Shown: positions 8,665-16,407, numbered from the stretch's first letter. The stretch is 64,000 nt of DNA from RGIG6919 sp045531905 (GCA_045531905.1 JAZSEY010000021.1:1-64000); one strand, 5' to 3'. A program made the numbers and translations. Notes: generated by a model from the sequence alone, not told the origin.

Positions 8665-9555
8665 ATGGGATATAAAGTAAAATGGGTAGAAGATAATCTT
8701 GGTGTGACAAGGAAGGCGCTTCGAGGATTTGAAAAGGCAGGGCTTATGCCGGAAAACAGAGATAGAAAATATCGAGATTATGATGATGACGATATTGACC
8801 GAATCTGGACTATCCGAGTATTACAGGGTATGGGATATTCAATAAAAGAAATTGTCGATATGGTCAACGATGAGGAATTTGATTTCGATGAATCTATAGG
8901 GCAAAAGGTTTTGGAATTAGAAGCGGAAAAACAAAAAATTGAACGCCATTTGGGTTATGCAAAGATGATTAAATTAACGGGGCGTTTTCCAGTAAGACCG
9001 AAAGAAATGGGGAAAGTGAAGTTTGAGGAATTTCAGAGGAAAGCTATTGAAGGTTGGAATATAGTAGACGATCCGCAAGAAGCAGAATATGCGAGATTGG
9101 CAGAGACAATATTATCTAAAACACCTGAAGAGTGGGAAAATAGTGATTTGGGATGTATGTTTTCGAGTCTGGAATCAATGATGAACTTGGATGCAGATTT
9201 ACTTTTGGCAGAATATGTTCTTCCGAAGGCAATAGTAAAGCGTAAGAATCTAGGAGCAGATCATTCTGATATTCAATTACTGGTAAAATTAATTTATGAA
9301 AATCAGAGTTTAATAAGAACTGCATATGGTATGAAAGATAATATGACAAAGAAGCAATTCTCGCGATTTTATGCATCTAGTTATTTGGCAGGTGATGTCG
9401 CAAAATTGAAGGAACGCGACTTTACAAAAGAAGAATGTGAGTTTATTGCGGAAGCAGTTTCAATTTTTGGCGGTTATGATAGTTATGAAAAATTGGTTGA
9501 AGATGAATTGCGATACGGCAGAGAAATAAAAAAGGATGGTGATGTAGTATTATGA
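8665..9555 (+). CDS. MerR-family transcriptional regulator
   Basis: This 296-residue regulator has an N-terminal MerR helix-turn-helix: VKWVEDNLGVTRKALRGFEKAGLMPENR, then YRDYDDDDIDRIWTIRVLQGMGYSIKEIVDMV. A coiled helix follows at about residues 85-105 and a long helical C-terminal effector domain of about 180 residues resembles no known ligand domain. I chose ATG 8665 because an AGGAGG site lies 8 bp upstream; a longer frame would start inside the promoter. The stop overlaps the next start codon (ATGA at 9552), so it is coupled to the small membrane protein behind it. Confidence 0.88.
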   Translation: MGYKVKWVEDNLGVTRKALRGFEKAGLMPENRDRKYRDYDDDDIDRIWTIRVLQGMGYSIKEIVDMVNDEEFDFDESIGQKVLELEAEKQKIERHLGYAKMIKLTGRFPVRPKEMGKVKFEEFQRKAIEGWNIVDDPQEAEYARLAETILSKTPEEWENSDLGCMFSSLESMMNLDADLLLAEYVLPKAIVKRKNLGADHSDIQLLVKLIYENQSLIRTAYGMKDNMTKKQFSRFYASSYLAGDVAKLKERDFTKEECEFIAEAVSIFGGYDSYEKLVEDELRYGREIKKDGDVVL

Positions 9556-9928
9556 GTAATCTGGGAGGATATCAATTGCTTACTACAGCTGCAAAAAAGT
9601 GGGAGGACCTGGAAATCTGGTGTTACTAATTGCTGGAGCCGGCGCTTTGGTATATAAATGCGGTGAAATTGTCGTATCTAAAGTGGCTACGGAAGTAATC
9701 AAGACGAAATATTCAAAGAATAGGTTGGGGAATGAATTAGGCGGTGAGGTGTATATAGTAAAAAGTTTTGGTATTAGTGACGAAGGTTTACAATTTAAAG
9801 TGAATGAGCGGTTTAAGGTACTTGAGGCAGATGGTGACGCAGTGTTAATTGAGAAAATAGGAGATATGAATAATCCATATTTTATATCTGGCGATTTTCT
9901 GAAAGAGATATCAGATTATACAAATTAG
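9552..9928 (+). CDS. Small membrane protein gene with a -1 frameshift at an A-run
   Basis: Translation from ATG 9552 (overlapping the merR stop) gives MSNLGGYQLLTTAAKK and then runs into an early stop. Shifting by -1 at the A run 9593-9598 continues as VGGPGNLVLLIAGAGALVYK and stays open to 9928. The junction sequence is A AAA AAG, the same heptamer used for -1 frameshifting in dnaX. The joined product has about 125 residues with one membrane segment (NLVLLIAGAGALVY) and a soluble C-terminal domain. It may be programmed frameshifting, a real one-base deletion, or a sequence error. The protein family is not named; a MerR neighbour suggests a regulated membrane partner. Confidence 0.62.
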
Positions 9929-9940
9929 GAGGTAAAGGTT

Positions 9941-10210
9941 ATGGGACTGTTTGGCAATTTGTTTAAAAGTGAATTTGAAAAGTGGGTTGAAGGTGCTTCG
10001 CATGAGGAGCTGTCAGATGCATATGAGGATGAAAGGCAACAATGGATAAAAGATGGATTTAACGGTGGTACAGGAGAAAAGACTGCGAAAATGAACAGGC
10101 TAAATGAGGAAATCAACAAGCGTGTAGAGGAAGAATGGGAGAATAATCCTAAGCGTAACAGAGATCCGAATTACCGATGGACAGATGCAAACAGATGGGA
10201 TAAGGATTAG
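9941..10210 (+). CDS. Small hydrophilic hypothetical protein
   Basis: This 89-residue, highly charged protein starts MGLFGNLFKSEFEKWVEGASHEELSDAYEDERQQWI and ends in a polar tail. The amphipathic N-terminus could touch the membrane. An AGGAGGTAAAGG site precedes ATG 9941, 12 bp after the previous stop, so it is the third gene of the MerR operon. No catalytic motif or known family is seen. Confidence 0.68.
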   Translation: MGLFGNLFKSEFEKWVEGASHEELSDAYEDERQQWIKDGFNGGTGEKTAKMNRLNEEINKRVEEEWENNPKRNRDPNYRWTDANRWDKD

Positions 10211-10230
10211 ATATTGTGAATTTGAGTAAA

Positions 10231-10495
10231 GATACACACAATAGCCTTTCGTGTGTACTTTTACTTGAATGTGTATCACGCCACAGTGTTATGGCACCTG
10301 TGTCACATTAAAAACCGGAACACGGTGTCCTCTGATACATAAAAACGCGTATCACACCCACTAAAACGTGTATCACAATCTGCGAAATATGTATCATATC
10401 TAAATTTTTGTAAAAAATGCCGATTTACATTGTTTTTCGTCCATGCTATATTATGGCTATGGTGGACGAAAAAGCGTGATACGTTTTTGATACTT
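10231..10495. repeat. Cluster of GTATCA boxes and an inverted repeat at the island's right end
   Basis: This gene-free stretch contains about eight copies of GTATC(A/T) in both orientations (for example TGTATCAC at 10271, CGTATCAC at 10347, TGTATCAC at 10368, TGTATCAT at 10389, and inverted at 10329, 10473 and 10487). It also holds a perfect 11-bp inverted repeat TTTTTCGTCCA / TGGACGAAAAA (10433-10443, 10463-10473). Such clusters resemble arm-type recombinase or replication-protein sites at the end of a mobile element. CGTATCACAC also occurs at the second element end near 14716. Confidence 0.6.
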
Positions 10496-10550
10496 TTCCC
10501 CGGAAAAAGGCTAAAAAATAGGTAAAATACCCATAAAATGAGTCAAAAAA

Positions 10551-10610
10551 CGGCAAAAACCGTAACAAATAAGTTTCTAAATAAGCAAAATCGGACCGTG
10601 AGGGTGGACG
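10551..10610 (+). repeat. Element right-end repeat, copy 1
   Basis: This 60-bp sequence reads CGGCAAAAACCGTAAC...AATAAGCAAAATCGGACCGTGAGGG and recurs at 14780-14838 with only a few changes. Its last bases merge into the duplicated tuf 3' end, which starts with the shared 12-mer CCGTGAGGGTGG (10596-10607, also at 764-775 inside tuf). Confidence 0.8.
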
Positions 10611-10650
10611 TACTGTAGGTTCAGGCCGTGTTGCTACAATCATCGAATAG
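10597..10650 (+). pseudogene. Second tuf 3' end (17 codons plus stop)
   Basis: Translation gives REGGRTVGSGRVATIIE followed by TAG, which is the EF-Tu C-terminus. Compared with the tuf gene at the window start it differs in third positions of several codons, one changed Arg codon (AGA/CGT) and Val to Ile, so it comes from a diverged but functional tuf gene. There is no upstream tuf sequence. It is best read as the chromosome's original tuf 3' end displaced by an element that brought its own tuf end (the copy at 764-818). Confidence 0.85.
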
Positions 10651-10672
10651 TTGTAAATAATACAGTAAAATC

Positions 10673-10705
10673 AAGGCTCCCGAGAGTTTTCTCGGGAGTC
10701 TTTTA
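10673..10705 (+). terminator. Terminator behind the second tuf 3' end
   Basis: A 13-bp stem (10673-10685 with 10690-10702, one G-T pair) is followed by a T run. It is positioned behind the tuf remnant just as the tuf terminator at 841 is. Confidence 0.9.
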
Positions 10706-10889
10706 TGTTCTGAAACGGAGAAAATAAGCGCAAACAGTGCTAAGAATATATTCGCTTTTTATCAAGAACTAAAGTGAAATCTATTTTGTAGGTGGATTTT
10801 AGAAGGTGATATGATATAATATATTATAATAGATAGTCTAAATGGATACATACTAAGCGAGAAGTACATGTTTAATGTGAGGATTGATT

Positions 10890-11948
10890 ATGTTAAGCCA
10901 AGAGAAAATCATAGAAGCAATTAATAATGGTGAAATCGAAATTTCCATTTCTTTTTGTTATGATGAGGGAAAAATTGTTTTTTGTGAGAGTGAACAAAAA
11001 TTATTAGAGAGCCCATTGAAAGATAATTTGTATTCTGATAGGTTAAAATTGACGATGGGGCCTATTATAAAGATACTAAACAGAAAAAGAATTAAGTCTA
11101 AATATAGATTCAAATCGCTACCGGATTGTTTTGATTTAAGGCAATCTGATAATAAATATATTATTAATCCGGGAGAATCTATAACAGTATTAACTAATGA
11201 GAAAATTAGACTTAATGGAAAATATGCTTGTATAGTTATTCCTAGAATATCGTTATCTGATGTTGGAATTGTTGTAACAACTGCATATGTAGATCCGTTC
11301 TATCATGGAGTGATGCGATTACATCTATCAAATTTGTCCGACCAAAAATATGAATTATCATCTCTTGAGGCTGTTGCACAATGTTTTTTCTTTGAATTGT
11401 CGGATAATGTTTCGGAAATTTATAAAGATGAATTTTCGATGAAAAGTGTTTTTTTTGGACAAACTTGGAAAGGGATATTAAGCAGTGATAGAAATCCTTT
11501 TCCTATAAAAAAACAATCAGTTATAGTTGATAAATTCTTGAGTTTGAAAGCCCAAATGAATTTAATAGGTTCATATATTAAGCAACATTCATTGATTTTT
11601 GTGTTTATTACAAATTTGGTTGTAATTCTTAGTGGTTATTCAGCATTTAAGCAAGAGTTTATGCAATATACAACTGCAATGCAACAAATTGAAGATTTTT
11701 TGGAGCCTACAGCTAGTGAAATAGTAATTAATGCTGGTGAATTGTATGGAGAAAAAGAAATTGTTGTGCCTTATGAAAAGTCAGATATTGTATCAGTATT
11801 ATCAAATAATGACGAGATACAATATAAGATATTGAGTAGTGATATAAAAAGTGAAACTAAAATTGTTTTTTCATATTCATTATCTTCTGCATTAGCTGAA
11901 AATTATGAATTGAATTTCACATATGTAATTATTAGGAGAATCAAATAA
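10890..11948 (+). CDS. dCTP deaminase/dUTPase-fold protein with a C-terminal membrane anchor
   Basis: This 352-residue protein has a dCTP deaminase/dUTPase-like domain at about residues 88-172: INPGESITVLTNEKIRLNG, PRISLSDVG, then YVDPFYHGVMRLHLSN. The conserved Asp135 is present, but the position of the deaminase catalytic Glu (LEFYN in Dcd) is His145, so deamination is unlikely. A membrane segment follows at 234-253 (SLIFVFITNLVVILSGYSAF), then a roughly 100-residue domain. The start at ATG 10890 fits the GTGAGG site better than the upstream TTG at 10884. The stop overlaps the next start (TAATG). It may bind a nucleotide and act as a membrane-linked sensor or effector (inference). Confidence 0.68.
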   Translation: MLSQEKIIEAINNGEIEISISFCYDEGKIVFCESEQKLLESPLKDNLYSDRLKLTMGPIIKILNRKRIKSKYRFKSLPDCFDLRQSDNKYIINPGESITVLTNEKIRLNGKYACIVIPRISLSDVGIVVTTAYVDPFYHGVMRLHLSNLSDQKYELSSLEAVAQCFFFELSDNVSEIYKDEFSMKSVFFGQTWKGILSSDRNPFPIKKQSVIVDKFLSLKAQMNLIGSYIKQHSLIFVFITNLVVILSGYSAFKQEFMQYTTAMQQIEDFLEPTASEIVINAGELYGEKEIVVPYEKSDIVSVLSNNDEIQYKILSSDIKSETKIVFSYSLSSALAENYELNFTYVIIRRIK

Positions 11949-13243
11949 TGAGTTATTCATTTATTTCTACGAGGGATGAAAGGATACAAATTGATAAATT
12001 ATCATATTTATATTGTTTAGAACATAAAGAGGAATTGATTGAGATAATAAATATAATTCCTCATATACAATGGACACCTGATGAGTTATTGTCTCAAGCT
12101 CAGGATTACTACGGAAACAAGTGGAATTATAGCTATGTAATTAAGAATGGAGAAAATAAGATAATAGGTGTTCTAATTGCATATTTTAGATTAGCAGATG
12201 AAAAGCATATTTTTGATTCATTATATATTCATAGATTTGCAATTATACCAGAATATCAGAATATTGGTATTGGGACAAAGACTTTGAAGTATTTCATTAA
12301 GAAATCATTTATGGATATTCCATGGCTTCTTAATATTTCAGGTCAAACAAATGATTGTATAGAAAATGAGCATGTAATAAATTTTTATAGAAATATTGGT
12401 TTTAAGGATATGTATAACGTCACATATCCAGATAAAACAGATATATTATTGCTTTTAGAGCGTAATTCATATGTCATTGATGATATTGGGAATATAGATA
12501 AGGAAAAAATAAGATTAAAACATCCACGCTTTAATGTTTCTATTATTGGGTATGAATTTCAAGATGTATTACCAGTAATATATTTTTCATCGTCAAATGG
12601 AAAGAAGAAAGAAATAGTTAAATTTATTTTCAATAATTATAATATAGATGTAAGTTTTGTTACTCCGCCCATTGAATTAACGGAGCCTCAAATTGAGAAA
12701 CCAGAATTGGAGGAAGAACGAAAGTTAGTGAGTTTACCGCTGAAATCGGTCTCTCGTTTTATAAATACAGTACCATATACAATAGAAGATACGATGTTAT
12801 TTGTTGAATTTTTTAATAGAAATGGTAAAAATTGGGAACTTCCCGGTCTTGATACAAAGAGATGGCTAAGACAGATGGGATTAGATGGATTTTTAGAAAT
12901 AATGGGGAATACTAATAAAAGAAAAGCTAAATTTGTATCTCAAACAGGCGCATATGTAAAAGCCAATAAATATTATTATGGGCGTGGTGAAATTGCTGGA
13001 ACAATCGCTTATAAAAAAACAGAGGTAATTGTGCCAAAGTACGGGACTTATCCATATTTTTTTCATTTGTTATTTGTTCCAGAAGGGGCAGATAAAACGC
13101 TGGCGGAAATGAATATGTATGAATATGCTCAATATGATTATATGAGAAAAAGTATAGTTCAACTTATTGAAGAATTATCAAAAGATTCTTTTCAGAGACA
13201 GATTACATTGTTTGATCTTGTTGAGGGGAGATGTAGATTATGA
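11948..13243 (+). CDS. GNAT acetyltransferase fused to an RdgB/ITPase-like domain
   Basis: In this 431-residue protein, residues about 1-170 form a GNAT domain: IHRFAIIPEYQNIGIGTKTLKYFIK carries the acetyl-CoA loop QNIGIG, and NFYRNIGFK lies near its end. Residues about 205-410 follow the order of RdgB/ITPA nucleotide pyrophosphatases: YFSSSNGKKKEI (like TGNxxKxxE), FVEFF...WELPG at 285-300, RGEIAGTI, and FVPEGADKTLAEM at 376-388. The acidic catalytic residues (VEDT and GWDP in ITPA) appear as VEFF and TYPYF, so hydrolysis is doubtful. Its stop overlaps the start of the kinase-like gene (ATGA). Linked to two other nucleotide-fold genes, it suggests nucleotide recognition. The RdgB assignment comes from motif order by eye. 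Confidence 0.62.
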   Translation: MSYSFISTRDERIQIDKLSYLYCLEHKEELIEIINIIPHIQWTPDELLSQAQDYYGNKWNYSYVIKNGENKIIGVLIAYFRLADEKHIFDSLYIHRFAIIPEYQNIGIGTKTLKYFIKKSFMDIPWLLNISGQTNDCIENEHVINFYRNIGFKDMYNVTYPDKTDILLLLERNSYVIDDIGNIDKEKIRLKHPRFNVSIIGYEFQDVLPVIYFSSSNGKKKEIVKFIFNNYNIDVSFVTPPIELTEPQIEKPELEEERKLVSLPLKSVSRFINTVPYTIEDTMLFVEFFNRNGKNWELPGLDTKRWLRQMGLDGFLEIMGNTNKRKAKFVSQTGAYVKANKYYYGRGEIAGTIAYKKTEVIVPKYGTYPYFFHLLFVPEGADKTLAEMNMYEYAQYDYMRKSIVQLIEELSKDSFQRQITLFDLVEGRCRL

Positions 13244-13785
13244 TTATTATTTCAGGACCTTCTACGGTAGGAAAAAATCCTTTTATATTTCAAGCCTGTA
13301 AATTATATGATTTAAAGTTTGTAATACCATATACGACGAGAACGATAAGAAGTGATGAGGTAGACGGGAAAGATTATTTCTTTTTATCAAAAACAGAATT
13401 TCAATCTAAAATACAGGCAAATAAAATAAGAGAATGGGATTATTGTTTGAGTAATTATTATGGGTATTCTTATGAATCTCCAGGGAGTGGTAGGTTGATA
13501 ACACATGGTCTGTCGCGTTTAGCATTAAGGATAAAGGACAAATATCCACAAAATATTACTACAATATTTCTAATGCCTAGCAATAAAGATAAGATACTTA
13601 AAAATCTTAAAAAAATATATAGTGGAAGAGATTTATTATTGAGAGAGGCTTTGGTAGAAGAGGAAATTTGTCACTCTAAACTATTTGATAAAGTTTTTAT
13701 GGTCTCTGATACTGCCTTGGACTTATTTTATGACGAGGAAGTTAAAAAAGTTTTGTTATCTGAGGTAAAGAATATGTCTCTTTAA
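13240..13785 (+). CDS. Guanylate-kinase-like P-loop protein
   Basis: This 181-residue protein starts MIIISGPSTVGKN, a Walker A loop like that of guanylate kinase but with Asn in place of the final Ser/Thr. It continues with PYTTRTIRSDEVDGKDYFFLS, the GMP-binding segment of guanylate kinases (TTRxxRxxExxGxDYxF). The C-terminal part is shortened and diverged. It is translationally coupled to the GNAT/RdgB-like gene (ATGA overlap at 13240) and is the last gene of the three-gene nucleotide-fold operon. It may phosphorylate an unusual nucleotide or only bind one. Confidence 0.75.
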   Translation: MIIISGPSTVGKNPFIFQACKLYDLKFVIPYTTRTIRSDEVDGKDYFFLSKTEFQSKIQANKIREWDYCLSNYYGYSYESPGSGRLITHGLSRLALRIKDKYPQNITTIFLMPSNKDKILKNLKKIYSGRDLLLREALVEEEICHSKLFDKVFMVSDTALDLFYDEEVKKVLLSEVKNMSL

Positions 13786-13852
13786 GGAAGAGGTAACAAA
13801 GAGGCTGTTTTGCCTTCTATCATTAGTGATTGAAATCCTTAGAGCAATGGAC

Positions 13853-13881
13853 TTGAAAATTGTGTATAAAAATGATATGAT
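13853..13881 (+). promoter_or_regulatory. Promoter of the structured RNA before the DUF3800 gene
   Basis: TTGAAA (13853-13858), a 17-bp spacer and TATGAT (13876-13881). The predicted start of transcription at about 13888 lies immediately before the first hairpin of the RNA. Confidence 0.75.
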
Positions 13882-13887
13882 GTACAT

Positions 13888-13995
13888 AGAATAAAACTGT
13901 AATGCGTTACAGTTTGGGCTGGTCGAAAGACCCGGGTCCATCAGCGGATGGGGAGGTTCCCCATTATTGGCGGGTGTATACCCGCCATTTTTTAT
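13888..13995 (+). ncRNA. Structured RNA upstream of a DUF3800 gene
   Basis: Four compact hairpins follow one another: AAACTGTAA/TTACAGTTT with a TGCG loop (13894-13915), GGTC-GAAA-GACC with a GNRA tetraloop (13921-13932), ATGGGGA/TCCCCAT (13948-13964), and GGCGGGT/ACCCGCC (13969-13986) followed by TTTTTT. With the promoter in front this is a self-contained transcript of about 105 nt. As I recall, several RNA motifs named after DUF3800 have been reported upstream of such genes, function unknown. It may be a leader that controls the downstream gene or a separate RNA partner of the protein. Confidence 0.72.
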
Positions 13996-14022
13996 ACAAA
14001 ATTTAAAGTAAGAAGGCGTTAT

Positions 14023-14703
14023 ATGAAAGAACTAAGTATTTTTATAGATGAATCCGGGGATTTTGGTGAATATGATTACCATTCTCCTTGGTATATAGTT
14101 ACCATGGTATTTCATGAACAAGATGCGTCAATTCAAGAGCCAATGGAATATTTAAATAGAGAACTATCACTTCTAGGATTAGAGAATCATTGTATACATA
14201 CGGGACCAATTATTCGAAAAGAGGAAGAATATTCTCAGATGGATTATTTGGAACGTAGAAAGATATTTAATAAAATGGTTACATTTATGAGACAGAGTGG
14301 TGTAAAATATAAATCTTTCTATATCGAGAAAAAGCATATCGAGGATATTGTTGAGGCAACGGGTAAACTTTCAAAGCAAATATCTATTTTTATTAGGGAA
14401 CACTATGATTTCTTGCTTTCCTTCGATTTGGTTAAAATATACTATGATAATGGACAAGTAGAGTTGAACAAAATATTGTCGACCTTGTTTAATGCATTTC
14501 TGCCAAGAGTAGAGTTTCGAAAAGTAAAACCATCGGATTACAGATTGTTTCAGGTGGCTGATATGATATGCACTTTTGAACTGTTGAAGCTAAAAATACA
14601 GAACCATTCGTTTTCTAAATCGGAGCAGATATTCTTTGGATCAGTTAATGATTTGAAGAGAAACTATTTGAAAATTGTCAATAGACAGGATATTGATCAT
14701 TAG
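14023..14703 (+). CDS. DUF3800-family protein
   Basis: This 226-residue protein begins MKELSIFIDESGDFG, the hallmark N-terminus of DUF3800 (an RNase H-like fold, with Asp and Glu in IDESGDF). Further conserved parts are IYYDNGQVE at about residue 143 and LFQVADMICTFE near the end, which supply the other acidic residues. A nuclease activity is suspected for the family but not established. I chose ATG 14023 because an AGAAGGCG site lies just upstream and the longer frame runs through the RNA terminator hairpin. The gene sits directly behind a structured RNA and is the last gene of the second island module. Confidence 0.85.
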   Translation: MKELSIFIDESGDFGEYDYHSPWYIVTMVFHEQDASIQEPMEYLNRELSLLGLENHCIHTGPIIRKEEEYSQMDYLERRKIFNKMVTFMRQSGVKYKSFYIEKKHIEDIVEATGKLSKQISIFIREHYDFLLSFDLVKIYYDNGQVELNKILSTLFNAFLPRVEFRKVKPSDYRLFQVADMICTFELLKLKIQNHSFSKSEQIFFGSVNDLKRNYLKIVNRQDIDH

Positions 14704-14779
14704 ATAAAAACAATTCGTATCACACTCCCTACTCTTCCATTCCTGTTTTCCATCTAAGAACATTTGAGGTATGATACAA

Positions 14780-14838
14780 CGGCAAAACCGTAACAATTAA
14801 GTTTCTGAATAAGCAAAATCGGACCGTGAAGGCAAACG
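14780..14838 (+). repeat. Element right-end repeat, copy 2
   Basis: This is the second copy of the 10551-10610 repeat (CGGCAAAACCGTAAC...AATAAGCAAAATCGGACCGTGAAGG). Homology stops after CCGTGAAGG; no full tuf tail follows. A CGTATCACAC box lies 65 bp upstream, as at copy 1. The roughly 160 bp between the DUF3800 gene and the IS hold nothing else recognisable. Confidence 0.8.
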
Positions 14839-14921
14839 ATATATAAAATATTAAGTCCGGAGAGTGAACCGACCCCCAAAAGTTAGACCAAAAATCTAAC
14901 GATTGGGAGGTCGGTTTTTTC

Positions 14922-15503
14922 ATGGCAAAATATTCATTTGAATTCAAAAAACAAATAGTTCTTGAATATTTATCTGGAGGTGGTGGCTCTGATTTTTTGG
15001 CAAAAAAATATAATCTTCCACAAGGTAAGATGATCCGAAATTGGATAAAGAACTATATCGAACTTGGGGAGGATGGATTAAAGCGTTCCAGAGAAAAGAA
15101 AAACTATTCTTTTGAATTTAAACTTCATGTAGTAGAATTGTATTTATCAAGTGAAGTCTCGTATCAGGAATTGGCAATATCGCAAGGTATTAATAATTAC
15201 GCGATGATTGTTAAATGGGTAAATGATTTTAGAATCGCCGGACCTGATGCCTTGAGACCTAAAAAGAAAGGTCGGAAGAAATCATTGGATTCAAAAAAAG
15301 TAAGTAAAACGGCAACGCAAGCCACAGATGTAACACCGGTAGATACCAGTGCAGAACACATCAAACAGCTAGAAGATGAATTGTTGAAACTCAGAATAGA
15401 GAATGCATATTTAAAAGAACTGAGGAGACTGCGTTTAGAGGAGGAAGCTCTTCTGAAAAGACAGCGAGAGTCATCCACAGCCTCCGAGGAGAATTCAAAC
15501 TGA
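14922..15503 (+). CDS. IS3-family transposase OrfA
   Basis: This 193-residue protein has two helix-turn-helix segments (YSFEFKKQIVLEYLSGGGGSDFLAKKYNLP and YSFEFKLHVVELYLSSEVSYQELAISQGIN) and a C-terminal leucine-zipper-like helix (HIKQLEDELLKLRIENAYLKELRRL). It binds the IS ends and joins with OrfB. A -1 slip at the AAAAG run 15456-15460 (codons CTG AAA AGA) leads into GAA AAG ACA GCG of the OrfB frame, giving the OrfAB transposase. The start ATG 14922 follows a GGGAGGTCGG site. Confidence 0.93.
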   Translation: MAKYSFEFKKQIVLEYLSGGGGSDFLAKKYNLPQGKMIRNWIKNYIELGEDGLKRSREKKNYSFEFKLHVVELYLSSEVSYQELAISQGINNYAMIVKWVNDFRIAGPDALRPKKKGRKKSLDSKKVSKTATQATDVTPVDTSAEHIKQLEDELLKLRIENAYLKELRRLRLEEEALLKRQRESSTASEENSN

Positions 15504-15544
15504 AAGATATTCTCGCAGTAGTTGGTTTTCCTAAGGCGACATAT

Positions 15545-16345
15545 ATGTATTGGCAAAAACGCTTTGATAGAGTCAACCCCAATAAGGAGTTAGAAGAAAA
15601 GATTCTTGCTATACATAATGAACACAAGAATTTTGGATATCGCCGAATGCAGGCTATTCTTCGAAAAGAAGGAATCAATGTAAACAAAAAGAAAGTTCAA
15701 AGAATTATGCAAAAACTCGGATTACAAGTAACATCATACACACGCAAGAGTCGACGTTATAATTCTTATAAAGGGAATATCGGAAGAATTGCACCAAATA
15801 GAATTCATAGACGATTTCATACTACCATTCCACATCAGATAATTACTACTGATACTACAGAATTTAAGTATTATGAGATTGATGAAAAAGGACGTATGAT
15901 AATTAAGAAACTATATCTGGATCCATTCCTAGATATGTTTAACGGTGAAATATTAAGTTATGGGATTAGTAAAACACCATCTGCGGTAAGTGTATTATCT
16001 GCACAAAAGAAGGCTATCGAAATCACTTCTGACTGTCCTTATAGAAGAACTTTTCATTCCGACAGAGGATGGGCGTATCAAATGCCTGCGTACTCGTGTA
16101 AATTAAAAGAAAATAAAATCTTTCAGAGTATGTCTCGAAAAGGTAATTGCTATGATAATTCTGTTATGGAAAATTTCTTTGGACTTTTAAAACAAGAGAT
16201 GTATTACGGAATTACATACTACAGTTTTGATGAACTGAAAGAGGCTATTGAAAAATACATTTTGTATTACAATGAAAAACGTATTAAAGAGAAACTTGGA
16301 TGGATGAGTCCTGTGGAATACAGGCTCTCTGCCTTGGCTGCATAA
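15545..16345 (+). CDS. IS3-family transposase OrfB (DDE catalytic part)
   Basis: The stretch from ATG 15545 encodes 266 residues; the natural product is probably OrfAB made by frameshifting, since the OrfB frame is open back to about 15455 (EKTARVIHSLRGEFKLKD). An HTH_21 segment (NKELEEKILAIHNEHKNFGYRRMQAILRKEGI) is followed by the rve integrase core with TTDTTEF (first Asp), FHSDRGWAY (second Asp) and NSVMENFFGLLKQE (Glu). All three catalytic residues are present. Confidence 0.93.
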   Translation: MYWQKRFDRVNPNKELEEKILAIHNEHKNFGYRRMQAILRKEGINVNKKKVQRIMQKLGLQVTSYTRKSRRYNSYKGNIGRIAPNRIHRRFHTTIPHQIITTDTTEFKYYEIDEKGRMIIKKLYLDPFLDMFNGEILSYGISKTPSAVSVLSAQKKAIEITSDCPYRRTFHSDRGWAYQMPAYSCKLKENKIFQSMSRKGNCYDNSVMENFFGLLKQEMYYGITYYSFDELKEAIEKYILYYNEKRIKEKLGWMSPVEYRLSALAA

Positions 16346-16407
16346 AAATAGCGTAGCAGCCAATAAAACTGCTACGCTTAAAAGTCTAACTTTTTGGGGT
16401 CACCTCA

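Larger units (their letters stand above)
14865..16407 (+). mobile_element. IS3-family insertion sequence, complete (1543 bp)
   Basis: The ends are imperfect inverted repeats of about 25 bp (TGAACCGACCCCCAAAAGTT on the left, the complement of AACTTTTTGGGGTCACCTCA on the right). They are flanked by a 3-bp direct repeat GAG (14862-14864 and 16408-16410), the usual target duplication of this group. Inside are orfA and orfB in -1 relative frames and a GCGTAGCAG/CTGCTACGC hairpin (16351-16377) after orfB. All parts look intact, so it may be active. Confidence 0.92.
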
